Below are positions 54,633 to 63,148 of a stretch of 64,000 nucleotides of DNA, in pieces (position 1 is the stretch's first letter; each line of letters starts with the position of its first letter). The notes under the pieces were generated by a model, which saw only the letters and a program-made list of their open reading frames with translations, had not been told where the DNA came from and searched no databases. The translations under genes and the position numbers were made by a program. The stretch comes from Cyanobacteriota bacterium (GTDB lineage Bacteria; Cyanobacteriota; Cyanobacteriia; CACIAM-69d): contig JAKRSF010000004.1 in assembly GCA_022402445.1 (NCBI GenBank), forward strand, positions 187,858 through 251,857, written 5' to 3'.

Positions 54633-54949
54633 GGTGATCGAATACTCCAAAACGGCGCAAGGGGGCTCGGCGGGGAGCATCTCCCCAATGGGCGTCATCT
54701 TTGCCTACTTTGCCTGATAGTGTCCCAGATTGGGGAACGCCCGACCTAATTTGTTTCGAGATTATTTCGAGTATTTTGAGATTTTGAGGGCGGATGGGGA
54801 CGGGCGATCGCGTCGGGCGATGGAGGGGGCCGGTTGCCCCAGGGCCGGGGCGCGATGCCGTTGGGGATGGGGCCAGCGTTGCCACCATTACTAAAGATCA
54901 AAGGATTAGGGGAAAAGATCAGGTTTAGGAGCCAGGGCTGGGACGCTAA
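54633..54949. other. Divergent gap with AT-rich direct repeats
   Basis: Between folD and the gene at 54950 there is an AT-rich patch at 54753-54788 made of imperfect direct repeats (TTTCGAGATTA, TTTCGAGTAT, TTTTGAGA, TTTTGAG). It could be a regulator-binding array or UP-like element for either gene. No clear promoter or small gene was seen. Confidence 0.4.
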
Positions 54950-55420
54950 ATGATGGGAATTGAAGGGGTGGGAATCTGGGGGCGATCGCGGCGGCTGGGC
55001 AACCTGGGGCCAAGGCTGGCGATCGCGATCGCGGCCTCGGGGCTGCTGGCCTGCGGCGGGGCATTGACCACGGCGGAGGTGACAACCATCGCGATCGCGC
55101 GGCAGCAGATCACCACCCCAGGGGCGGCCCAATCCTCCGCCAGTGATGGCACAGCCAGCGACGGCGCAGCCAGCGAAATTGTCACCCTAGAGGGCACCGT
55201 CGAGCAGCGGCTCCCCCTCCTCAATGGGGCCGTCTATCGCCTCCAGGACGACAGCGGCAGCCTCTGGATCCGCACCGACAGCGAAGCCCCCCTGACCGTG
55301 GGCGATCGCCTCACCGTCCAGGTGGAATTGCGTTACCAAGCCGTACCCGTGGGCGATCGCGACTGGGGAGAACCCTACGCCATCGAGCGCGATCGCCTCC
55401 AGCGCCAGCCCGCCCCCTAA
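54950..55420 (+). CDS. Exported small OB-fold-like lipoprotein
   Basis: A 156-residue protein with an N-terminal hydrophobic segment ending in a lipobox-like ASGLLAC (Cys about 35), a Ser/Ala/Thr linker (54-72), and a strand-rich domain: VTLEGTVEQRLPLLNGAVYR, DDSGSLWIRTDSEAPLTVGD, RLTVQVELRY. The G(D)RLTV turn and strand order resemble an OB fold and echo the exported protein at 29807-30319. Function unknown. The Nudix gene follows after 33 bases. Confidence 0.6.
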   Translation: MMGIEGVGIWGRSRRLGNLGPRLAIAIAASGLLACGGALTTAEVTTIAIARQQITTPGAAQSSASDGTASDGAASEIVTLEGTVEQRLPLLNGAVYRLQDDSGSLWIRTDSEAPLTVGDRLTVQVELRYQAVPVGDRDWGEPYAIERDRLQRQPAP

Positions 55421-55453
55421 GCCACCACCAGCACCCCCCCAAACCCTAAAGCC

Positions 55454-55897
55454 ATGGCCAGCACCGCCGTCACCCTCGCCATCCTCCACCGCACCGACGG
55501 GGCCGAACCCGCCTTCCTCATGCAACTGCGGGACGACTTTCCCCACATCCTCTACCCCGGCGTGTGGGGATTCTTTGGGGGCCACATCGAAGCGAACGAA
55601 GACCCCCTCCCGGCCCTCCAGCGGGAACTGCTCGAAGAAATTGGCCACTGCCCCGACGGCCTCACCCTCTGCCGCGAGGAGCCGGATCCGGCCTATCACC
55701 GCTACTTCTTCGCCGCCCCCTGCTCGGTCCCCCGCGATGCCCTGCACCTGGGGGAAGGGATGGATCTCGATTGGGTGCCCCTAGGCAACGTACAGCGGGG
55801 AAGTCACTTTTCGCCCCAACTCCAGGAAGCCCGCCCCCTAGGGAGTCCCCACCAGGCAATGTTGCTGTGGTTCGCGCGCGATCGCGGCTGGCTCTAG
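55454..55897 (+). CDS. Nudix hydrolase
   Basis: A 147-residue protein with a complete Nudix box (GHIEANEDPLPALQRELLEE preceded by G and followed by IG), the Mg-dependent site that hydrolyses nucleoside diphosphate derivatives. Upstream, FLMQLRDDFPHILYPGVWGF is typical of sugar-nucleotide or general housecleaning members. Substrate unknown. Its stop overlaps the stop of the opposite-strand YkvA gene in a shared CTAG. Confidence 0.88.
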   Translation: MASTAVTLAILHRTDGAEPAFLMQLRDDFPHILYPGVWGFFGGHIEANEDPLPALQRELLEEIGHCPDGLTLCREEPDPAYHRYFFAAPCSVPRDALHLGEGMDLDWVPLGNVQRGSHFSPQLQEARPLGSPHQAMLLWFARDRGWL

Positions 55898-56187
55898 GGC
55901 AGCGGGTCCACATCCACCACCGGAGCCGTCGAATCCTCCGCCGGGGATGCCTTGGGGGATGACCGGCGCGATCGCGTCCAATCCAGCGCCACTTGCGACA
56001 GCTCCGTCAGCAGCAGCATCACCAGGGCCGCATCATCGAGCACCCCCACCACCGGGAACACCTCCGGCAGCAAATCCACCGGACTGATCAAATAGGCCAG
56101 CGTCGCCCCCACAATCAACCAGCGGTAGCGCGGATGGCGTAGCCCCCGCCGGTACAGGTCATAGATCGCCGCAGGAGAAAATTTCAT
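55894..56187 (-). CDS. YkvA / DUF1232 family protein
   Basis: A 97-residue protein (ATG at 56187, MKFSPAAIYDLYRRGLRHP). The DUF1232 core is LIVGATLAYLISPVDLLPEV followed by FPVVGVLDDAALVMLLL, a short membrane-associated hairpin. The Ser/Asp-rich tail is variable. Family function unknown. Confidence 0.85.
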   Translation of the reverse strand: MKFSPAAIYDLYRRGLRHPRYRWLIVGATLAYLISPVDLLPEVFPVVGVLDDAALVMLLLTELSQVALDWTRSRRSSPKASPAEDSTAPVVDVDPLP

Positions 56188-56565
56188 AAGGCCCCGTTCC
56201 ACCGAGCCCCATCAGGGGGTTGCGCTTGTGTGTGCTTCCTATTTTGACGCTCCGTCCCCCCGGCACCAAGGGCGGTCTCCACGGCCTGACCGGTGACGAT
56301 TACACCCCCTCCCCACCCGGCCTCGCCCTGCCCCCCAGCCCTCAATCGCGACCTCCACCGCTCCGTGAAACCGCGCGATCCACAGGAAGTCACCCCATGG
56401 CCGATGGGCGACCCCCGGACCGGTTGCCCCCGCGATCGCGAGCTACCGGGGCGATCTAGGTGACAGTTTTAACCACTTTGTCCCGCCACCCTAGAGCGAA
56501 ACCCATCGCCGAACGACATCCGTGCCGTCCCCATGGTTGCCAATGATTACTAATGGGTCATCGAC
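56188..56565. other. Gap without a recognised gene
   Basis: This 378-base stretch lies between the starts of the YkvA gene and the end of the XRE gene, both on the minus strand. Open frames here are Pro/Arg-rich and have no ribosome site or conserved look. It should hold the YkvA promoter; none was clear. Confidence 0.4.
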
Positions 56566-56823
56566 TCAATAGTCCCCATCCGAGCTGCCATCTCCCCCGT
56601 TTTCGTCGTGTAAGTAAAGGCGCACAAAAAGGGCCGCCGCCTCCGGATTCAATTGATGGAGGGCCTGATGAATTCCGTAGACCGCATCGGCAACGGGATC
56701 ACGCTCGCCGGATACCCAGCGGCTGACATTGGATCGGTCTACCCCCATGGCGATCGCCAGACGATTTCGGCTGATGCTGTGGGTTTCTAGGACAATTTTT
56801 AAAGCGTTACCTGCTCTGGTCAT
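56566..56823 (-). CDS. Small XRE-type HTH regulator
   Basis: An 85-residue protein with a clear helix-turn-helix: NRLAIAMGVDRSNVSRWVSG, then ERDPVADAVYGIHQALHQL, typical of Cro/C1-type DNA-binding domains. The acidic C-terminus (HDENGGDGSSDGDY) is unusual for a DNA-binding protein. It may regulate itself; the 470-base upstream gap is unassigned. No toxin or phage gene is adjacent. Confidence 0.82.
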   Translation of the reverse strand: MTRAGNALKIVLETHSISRNRLAIAMGVDRSNVSRWVSGERDPVADAVYGIHQALHQLNPEAAALFVRLYLHDENGGDGSSDGDY

Positions 56824-57293
56824 GGTGTCGATTTTCCCAGAGCCCTATGCCGCCGTAAATGGTGCCTATTCGCAACCGCACGAATTGTAGCGCTTGTTTG
56901 CGGCGACTTTCGCGGTTTTTCAGGTTAATGGCCATGGTAAAACAACCCTCCCGGTGGGGGTGATGGGCGATCGCGCTGGAGCTTGCCCTAGGGCCGAAAC
57001 TGACCTGTGCTAGGAAGCTGATGAGGGCGCAACGGGATGATTAATCCAATGACCTAGGCCATGGAAATTATCCGCAGTCAGCCCATGAATGGAAGGACTG
57101 AGCGCCCCCTAAGTGGCGATCGTCCCCGTAACTATATACCGCTACCTACGGCGAATTTTTCAAGGGAATTGCTGATGGGGTCGCTCCCCCACAATAGGGT
57201 TCCGAGACGACAGTTTGTCAATTAGAAAAACTTGATAAGGATTTAATAAGATCTGCCCCTGAACTGGTCCAGATCTGACGTTTTGATGGTCCC
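56824..57293. other. Long gap, AT-richer than neighbours, no assigned gene
   Basis: About 470 bases with several AT-rich patches (57135-57175, 57215-57255). There is a five-base inverted repeat CCGTA...TACGG at 57125-57152 enclosing TATATA. It could hold the XRE promoter and a small RNA, but no known RNA family was recognised. Confidence 0.4.
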
Positions 57294-57539
57294 TTACCGG
57301 GCCTTAGATTTATGGCTTCCTTCCCTTAGGTTGCGATCGCGCTGGCCCTTAACCTGGGCTACTTTGGGGCGCGGTTCATGCTCCCGAGGCGGAACGATCC
57401 GAGGGCCGTAGGGTACTGGGGTATACGTGTTTTTGAATACTTTTTTCGTAGCAATGGGCACGTCGCTCCCCGGACTGGAGGGATCCATTCTGAGAACTCG
57501 GCGGGGTGAGAATTCCACCGCGATCGCGGGGGCGTTCAC
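57294..57539 (-). CDS. Small basic protein of unknown function
   Basis: From a GTG at 57539, preceded by a GGGGGG purine tract, an 81-residue basic product is predicted. The middle, VPIATKKVFKNTYTPVPYGP followed by RIVPPREHEPRPKVAQVKGQ, and a Lys/Arg tail (REGSHKSKAR) look protein-like and possibly nucleic-acid-binding. I recognise no family, so the gene is tentative. It is divergent from rimI, about 100 bases away. Confidence 0.4.
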   Translation of the reverse strand: MNAPAIAVEFSPRRVLRMDPSSPGSDVPIATKKVFKNTYTPVPYGPRIVPPREHEPRPKVAQVKGQRDRNLREGSHKSKAR

Positions 57540-57641
57540 CGGCCCCCCTAAAATGGGACAACAGCCCGCCCGTCATAAAGCCACGGCAAAAGGCCATGGT
57601 GGCGGACTGACCCCTTCCCCCATTTGCCACCCCGCTAGGTT

Positions 57642-58253
57642 ATGGCCCCCGAGTCCAAGCATTTTTTCCTGCGCCCCCTCGTCGCCGCCGATCTAGAGCC
57701 CACGGTGACCTTGGATCGCGCAGCCCTGGGGGGCCTCTGGACCCTAGACGGTTACCGCCGCGAACTCGATAGCCCCTGTAGCGACCTGCTGGGGCTGTTC
57801 GCGACCAGCCCGGACCTCGCCGCCGCCCCCATCGCCCCCATCGGCATCGGTTGCCAATGGGCAATTTTGGATGAGGCCCACATCACCCTGCTGGCGATCC
57901 ACCCGGACCACCAGGGGCAGGGCCTAGGCCAAACCCTGCTGTGGGGGTTGCTGGAGGCCGCCCATCGCCGCCGCATGGCCCGGGCCACCCTGGAGGTGCG
58001 CACCACCAACCAAGCCGCGCGATCGCTCTACGACAAATTTGGCTTCAAGCAGGCGGGCATTCGCAAAAACTACTACGCCGCCACCGGCGAAGATGCGGCC
58101 ATCCTCTGGCGCAGCGGCCTCGACCATCCCGCCTTCCCCGCCCAGTTGCAAAGCTGGCAAACCCTGGTGCGCGATCGCGCCCTCGCCGCCGGTTGGCACT
58201 GGCAAGAAAGCGTCCCCCCGGCCGCCACATCCCCAAGCCATGCGCTAGATTGA
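57642..58253 (+). CDS. rimI: Ribosomal-protein-alanine N-acetyltransferase RimI-like
   Basis: A GNAT acetyltransferase of 203 residues. Motif A is ITLLAIHPDHQGQGLGQTLL (acetyl-CoA binding R/QxxGxG), motif B ARATLEVRTTNQAARSLYDK, followed by FGFKQAGIRKNYYAATGEDA. That last stretch is diagnostic of RimI, which acetylates the N-terminus of ribosomal protein S18. The C-terminal 45 residues are a cyanobacterial extension. Confidence 0.88.
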   Translation: MAPESKHFFLRPLVAADLEPTVTLDRAALGGLWTLDGYRRELDSPCSDLLGLFATSPDLAAAPIAPIGIGCQWAILDEAHITLLAIHPDHQGQGLGQTLLWGLLEAAHRRRMARATLEVRTTNQAARSLYDKFGFKQAGIRKNYYAATGEDAAILWRSGLDHPAFPAQLQSWQTLVRDRALAAGWHWQESVPPAATSPSHALD

Positions 58254-58594
58254 GGGGCAATCCTCGCGATCGCGCCACCCCAGGCCCCCATCCATCCCCC
58301 AGCGCCAGCCCCTCAAGGGAGCCTCGCAAGGGCAGCGATTTCTATCATCAATATTCCCCACTTTTGGCGGCAAAAAGCCCAGGAGTATCTCCCCAAAGTC
58401 CACAAGAAACCATTTGTCATTCACCATAAACCCTCCTAAAAAAGGGGAACGCCCGACTGCCAAAATCAATCCAAAAAGGGTCAATCGTTGCCCCTGAACG
58501 CCGCCCCGGATGGTAGACCTTGGCACACAATCTAGCGATCCCCCCGTGTTAGAATTGACCGTACCAGCACGACGCAGGTGAAAGGGAAACGCCA
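58254..58594. other. Leader and promoter region of clpC
   Basis: The 341-base gap after rimI precedes clpC. Its first 130 bases are GC-rich, with the rest closer to average. No CIRCE-type inverted repeat or other heat-shock operator was noticed. A candidate extended -10 box lies at 58547-58555. Confidence 0.4.
58547..58555 (+). promoter_or_regulatory. Extended -10 candidate for clpC
   Basis: TGTTAGAAT matches the extended -10 consensus TGnTATAAT except for one base, 40 bases before the clpC ATG. No matching -35 is evident, as allowed for extended -10 promoters. Confidence 0.4.
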
Positions 58595-61063
58595 ATGTTT
58601 GAACGCTTCACAGAAAAAGCCATTAAGGTGATCATGCTGGCCCAGGAGGAAGCGCGCCGCCTCGGTCATAACTTCGTGGGCACCGAACAGATCCTCCTCG
58701 GCCTGATTGGGGAAGGCACCGGCGTTGCCGCCAAAGTGCTGAAGTCCATGGGCGTCAACCTCAAGGACGCGCGGATTGAGGTGGAAAAAATTATCGGACG
58801 CGGGTCCGGCTTCGTGGCGGTTGAAATTCCCTTTACGCCCCGCGCGAAACGGGTTTTGGAGCTCTCCCTGGAGGAGGCGCGGCAGCTTGGGCACAACTAC
58901 ATCGGCACGGAGCATTTGCTGCTGGGCCTGATCCGCGAAGGGGAGGGGGTTGCCGCCCGGGTGCTGGAGAATCTGGGGGTGGATCTGACCAAGGTGCGGA
59001 CCCAAGTGATCCGGATGCTGGGTGAGACGGCGGAGGTGACCACGGGGGGTTCCCAGGGCCGCACGAAGACGCCGACCCTCGATGAGTTTGGGGCGAACCT
59101 GACCCAGATGGCCGCCGATGGCAAGCTGGATCCGGTGGTGGGTCGCCAGAAGGAGATCGAGCGGGTGATCCAGATCCTCGGTCGCCGGACGAAGAATAAT
59201 CCGGTGCTGATCGGGGAACCGGGGGTGGGTAAGACCGCGATCGCGGAGGGCCTCGCCCAGCGCATTGCCAATGGCGACGTGCCGGACATCCTGGAAGAGA
59301 AGCGGGTGGTGACCCTGGATATTGGCCTGCTGGTGGCGGGTACGAAGTATCGCGGGGAGTTTGAGGAGCGCCTCAAAAAAATCATGGATGAGATCCGTTC
59401 GGCGGCGAATGTGATCCTGGTGATTGATGAGGTGCATACGCTGATCGGGGCGGGGGCGGCCGAGGGCGCGATCGATGCGGCCAATATCCTCAAGCCGGCC
59501 CTGGCGCGGGGTGAGTTGCAGTGCATCGGCGCGACGACCCTCGATGAGTACCGCAAGCACATTGAGCGGGATGCGGCCCTGGAGCGGCGTTTCCAGCCGG
59601 TGATGGTGGGTGAGCCGTCGGTGGATGAGACCATCGAGATTCTCCACGGCCTGCGGGAGCGCTATGAACAGCACCACAAGCTGAAGATTTCCGATGCGGC
59701 CCTGGAGGCGGCGGCGAAGTTGTCTGATCGCTACATCAGCGATCGCTTCTTGCCGGATAAGGCGATCGACTTGATCGATGAGGCCGGGTCGCGGGTGCGG
59801 CTGATGAATTCCCAACTGCCTCCGGCGGCGAAGGAACTCGATAAGGAACTGCGGGAAGTCCTCAAGCAGAAGGATGACGCGGTGCGCGCCCAGAACTTTG
59901 ATAAGGCGGGCGAACTGCGCGATCGCGAGATGGAAATCAAACAGGAAATCCGCGCGATCGCCCAGAACAAGAAGAGCGAAGAGCAAACCACCGACGCCTC
60001 CCCGGTGGTGGACGAGGAGGACATCGCCCACATCGTCGCCTCCTGGACCGGCGTGCCCGTCAACAAACTGACGGAATCCGAGTCCGAAAAACTCCTGCAC
60101 ATGGAAGAGGTGCTGCACCAGCGGCTCATCGGCCAGGACGAAGCGGTCAAGGCCGTCTCCCGGGCCATCCGTCGGGCGCGGGTGGGCCTCAAAAACCCCA
60201 ACCGCCCCATCGCCAGCTTCGTGTTCTCCGGTCCCACGGGGGTCGGCAAAACCGAACTGACCAAGGCCCTGGCCACCTACTTCTTCGGCTCCGAAGAGGC
60301 CATGATCCGTCTGGACATGTCCGAATTCATGGAGCGCCACACGGTCTCGAAGCTCATCGGCTCCCCTCCGGGCTATGTGGGCTACAACGAGGGCGGCCAG
60401 TTGACCGAGGCCGTGCGCCGTCGGCCCTATACGGTGGTGCTGTTCGACGAAATCGAAAAGGCCCACCCGGACGTGTTCAACATGCTCCTGCAAATCCTTG
60501 AAGACGGTCGCCTGACCGATGCCAAGGGACGCACGGTGGACTTCAAAAATACGCTGATCATCCTCACCTCGAACATTGGCTCGAAGGTGATCGAGAAGGG
60601 GGGCGGCGGCCTGGGCTTCGAGTTCGGCGAGGACCATGCGGAGTCCCAGTACAACCGCATCAAGTCGTTGGTGAACGAGGAGCTGAAGAACTACTTCCGG
60701 CCAGAGTTCCTCAACCGTCTCGATGAGATCATCGTCTTCCGCCAGTTGAATAAGGAAGAGGTGAAGGAAATTGCCGAGATCATGCTCAAGGACGTGTTCA
60801 AGCGTCTAGAGGAGCGCGGCATTGTCCTGCAACCGACGGATGCCTTCAAGGAGCGCTTGATCGAGGAGGGCTACAACCCCAGCTACGGGGCGCGGCCGCT
60901 GCGTCGGGCGATTATGCGCCTGCTCGAAGATGTGCTGGCGGAAGAGATTCTGTCCGGGCGCGTGAAGGATGGGGATACGGCGGTGGTGGACCTGGATGAC
61001 GATAAGCAGGTCAAGATCTCGCCGTCGCAGCAGCGGGAACTGTTGGCCCAGGGGGCTGAGTAG
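58595..61063 (+). CDS. clpC: ATP-dependent Clp protease ATPase subunit ClpC
   Basis: An 822-residue HSP100 unfoldase: N-domain of two Clp repeats (1-145), first AAA+ domain (Walker [10 protein letters not shown], 207-215), UVR-containing middle region (about 420-460, [20 protein letters not shown]), and second AAA+ domain (GPTGVGKTE, 546-554). The LGF loop in [12 protein letters not shown] docks ClpP/ClpR. In cyanobacteria ClpC is essential and works with ClpP3/R and the adaptor NblA in phycobilisome degradation, linking it in theme to the NblB-like gene here. AAAGGG precedes the ATG. A terminator follows. Confidence 0.97.
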   Translation: MFERFTEKAIKVIMLAQEEARRLGHNFVGTEQILLGLIGEGTGVAAKVLKSMGVNLKDARIEVEKIIGRGSGFVAVEIPFTPRAKRVLELSLEEARQLGHNYIGTEHLLLGLIREGEGVAARVLENLGVDLTKVRTQVIRMLGETAEVTTGGSQGRTKTPTLDEFGANLTQMAADGKLDPVVGRQKEIERVIQILGRRTKNNPVLIGEPGVGKTAIAEGLAQRIANGDVPDILEEKRVVTLDIGLLVAGTKYRGEFEERLKKIMDEIRSAANVILVIDEVHTLIGAGAAEGAIDAANILKPALARGELQCIGATTLDEYRKHIERDAALERRFQPVMVGEPSVDETIEILHGLRERYEQHHKLKISDAALEAAAKLSDRYISDRFLPDKAIDLIDEAGSRVRLMNSQLPPAAKELDKELREVLKQKDDAVRAQNFDKAGELRDREMEIKQEIRAIAQNKKSEEQTTDASPVVDEEDIAHIVASWTGVPVNKLTESESEKLLHMEEVLHQRLIGQDEAVKAVSRAIRRARVGLKNPNRPIASFVFSGPTGVGKTELTKALATYFFGSEEAMIRLDMSEFMERHTVSKLIGSPPGYVGYNEGGQLTEAVRRRPYTVVLFDEIEKAHPDVFNMLLQILEDGRLTDAKGRTVDFKNTLIILTSNIGSKVIEKGGGGLGFEFGEDHAESQYNRIKSLVNEELKNYFRPEFLNRLDEIIVFRQLNKEEVKEIAEIMLKDVFKRLEERGIVLQPTDAFKERLIEEGYNPSYGARPLRRAIMRLLEDVLAEEILSGRVKDGDTAVVDLDDDKQVKISPSQQRELLAQGAE

Positions 61064-61108
61064 GGTCCGCTACTAATCAACCTGGGTATTATTAAGCCCG
61101 AGTAGAAG

Positions 61109-61147
61109 GGGGCTGGGCGATCGCGGTGATCGACCCGGCCCCTTTTT
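61109..61147 (+). terminator. Intrinsic terminator of clpC
   Basis: GGGGCTGGG (61109-61117) pairs with CCCGGCCCC (61134-61142), extended inward by CGATC/GATCG, followed directly by TTTTT. It lies about 45 bases past the clpC stop. Confidence 0.88.
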
Positions 61148-61272
61148 GTTTGGTTTGAGAGTTTTTTGAGAAGTTTTCTGGGAGTTGGCGATCGCGATCG
61201 CGCGCTGCAACCGGCGATCGCACCTGGCCATTCCACTTAACAGCCCTAACAGACTTAACAGCCCTGAAAAAC

Positions 61273-62466
61273 CTAACAGGCGAACTGGGTTTCAGGGACC
61301 GGCGTCTTGGGCTTTGGGGGGAGATGTTTTTGCAGCAGGGGGACGATTTTGTCCTCACTGGCGGGCTTCGAGACAAAATCCGTCGCCCCCACAATCCGCG
61401 CCCGCACGCGATCGATAAACCCATCACTGCCCGTCAACATCGCGATCGGCACATGGCCATAGCCCTCCACCCGGCGGATCTGGGCGCAGAGTTCATAGCC
61501 ATTGGTGACGGGCATGACCAGATCCAAGAAAATAAAGTCCGGGTGCTGATCGCGCACGAGGGCCAGGGCCAGGGCCGGATCCTGGGTGAAGGTGAAGCGA
61601 TAGCCCGCCTGCACGACGAAATTTTCGAGCACCTTGCAGGCCACCAGACTGTCGTCCACACACAGCACCAGGGGCCGCACCTCCTGCACCGCCAACGGTA
61701 GACCGGCCCCATCCGCGATCGAGGTTTCGTAGTCCGCCAGCTCCTTAAACTCGATCGCCCCCTGCTGGATGAAATGGCGCAGAATTTGGATCGCCAGCCC
61801 CGAGGACTGCTGAAGCTTCACATCCACATCCCAGAACGTGCGCTGGCCGTTGAAGAGGGGCTGCAACCCCGCGAAGGTGTGGGAGGATTCCACCGCCTGC
61901 CGCATTTCCCCCGACGGCTTGAGCACCAGGGCATGGTTGCAATAGTCCGGTGGCACCCCCAACTGTTGCCACCGCTGCCAAAGCTGCTGGGCCACCTCCA
62001 TCAGGGCCGTCAGTTCACAGCGGGGCAGAAAGAGGCTCGGGACCCCCTCGGGCACCTGCCATGCCAACTGTCGCCAGTTGAACTGCACCCGAGGCGTGCT
62101 GGCGGCGGCGAAGAGCATTTCCTTGATGGCGGTGCGGACCGCATCTTGCCCCTGTTCGAGGGTGAGCAGATCCCCCTTGACCCCGCGCGCGAGGGTGAAA
62201 TGTTCCCAAAAGACGGCTTCCTGGCGGCTAGAGAGCTGGATGCCGCTGCGGCCGGGGCGAAATTGGGGGCAGCTTCGTCGCAGGGCGCGCCACCACCGCC
62301 GCACCCGATGCACATCGCTGATGGGGTAGCCGCACTCGCTGGCGAGGATGGGCAACTGCCACTGGCCCATGGGTGTGACGATGGAGAGGACGCCCGATAA
62401 GCGCCTCAGGTGAATCGCCCCGAGCAGGGCGTTGAGTTCGTTCAAACCGGAAGGGGCGGTTGACAT
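61273..62466 (-). CDS. PatA/PilG-like response regulator
   Basis: A 397-residue protein with an N-terminal region of the DUF4388/PatA type (LNALLGAIHLRRLSGVLSIV), a helical middle part, and a C-terminal receiver domain: VLCVDDSLVACKVLENFVVQ, phospho-acceptor Asp in FIFLDLVMPVTNGYELC, Thr in MLTGS and Lys in VSKPASED. This layout is that of cyanobacterial PatA, PilG and PixG, which act in heterocyst patterning or pilus-based motility. With the PilH-like regulator at 943-1305 it hints at a motility pathway whose other genes are elsewhere. The ATG at 62466 (MSTAPSGLNELN) fits the family. Confidence 0.85.
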   Translation of the reverse strand: MSTAPSGLNELNALLGAIHLRRLSGVLSIVTPMGQWQLPILASECGYPISDVHRVRRWWRALRRSCPQFRPGRSGIQLSSRQEAVFWEHFTLARGVKGDLLTLEQGQDAVRTAIKEMLFAAASTPRVQFNWRQLAWQVPEGVPSLFLPRCELTALMEVAQQLWQRWQQLGVPPDYCNHALVLKPSGEMRQAVESSHTFAGLQPLFNGQRTFWDVDVKLQQSSGLAIQILRHFIQQGAIEFKELADYETSIADGAGLPLAVQEVRPLVLCVDDSLVACKVLENFVVQAGYRFTFTQDPALALALVRDQHPDFIFLDLVMPVTNGYELCAQIRRVEGYGHVPIAMLTGSDGFIDRVRARIVGATDFVSKPASEDKIVPLLQKHLPPKPKTPVPETQFAC

Positions 62467-63148
62467 GGGTTGTGGCCGCACAGCGAAGACGATAGGGCGA
62501 GCTTGAGGGGGGGCGATCGCGGCGGGGCGGGCGATCGCGTGGATGGCGAACCTCCCATGGGGGCGGGCTGGAGCGTTCCCAAATTCTAGGGGATTTCCCT
62601 AGGGTGGGGCCGGTGGGCCGGTGGTTTTGACCAGGTGGGCTCAAATCCTTATTGAGGCTTCCTATGCTAAATCTTATCAATTTCACCCGGTTCTCCCCGG
62701 CGAACCTTAATACAGTCTGGGGTGGGGGGTCTGGCCCCTGGGTGATCGCTCAGGGGAAATACGGATCCTCAAGGATGAGGGCTGATTCAATGATTGCCAA
62801 AACGTTTTTGTTCGGCGACGGACAGAATGCTTATCCTAGGGTTTTTTTGACTTTTAAGGATGGGTCGTAGCTTGGAAGCTTGGAAAAGTGTCGTATTGTT
62901 TGTTCTGTAAAATTTTGAATTAATCATAAAACATCAAGCTGGCCCCATCCCCCCGATCCTTTGCCCTGGGCGAGAAAGGACGTGAATTTTTTGCGGCCCT
63001 GCGCCCCCTGGGGAATGGGGATGGGGGCTCTGGCCGATGGACATGGGCGACCCATGACGGACTATTGCGGGTAATTGCTGACAATTACAGTTAGTTGCGA
63101 ATCATTGCGCCGTTGATGGGTGGATCTGCGGTGGCCCATGGTGACGGG
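62467..63148. other. Long gap with AT-rich part and no assigned gene
   Basis: This 682-base stretch lies between the PatA/PilG-like and RND genes. The part 62640-62940 is clearly more AT-rich than the window average, with T-runs at 62843-62849 and an AT patch at 62905-62935. A short plus-strand frame (62664-62870) lacks a ribosome site and conserved look. A non-coding RNA or remnant of decayed DNA is possible. Confidence 0.45.

Noticed and set aside
56220-56459. 79-codon plus frame between YkvA and XRE genes
   Set aside because: Pro/Arg/Ser low complexity, no ribosome site, no conserved look.
57216-57250. Promoter-like TTGTCA with AT-rich downstream sequence
   Set aside because: No -10 hexamer occurs at the right spacing and no plus-strand gene follows closely.
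58532-60637. 701-codon open frame on the strand opposite clpC
   Set aside because: It is an antisense shadow of a highly conserved gene in GC-rich DNA. Its sequence is His/Arg/Leu-rich and matches no family.
62652-62870. 72-codon plus frame in the AT-rich gap
   Set aside because: No ribosome site and no recognisable domain; codon pattern unlike its neighbours. Left as unassigned gap.
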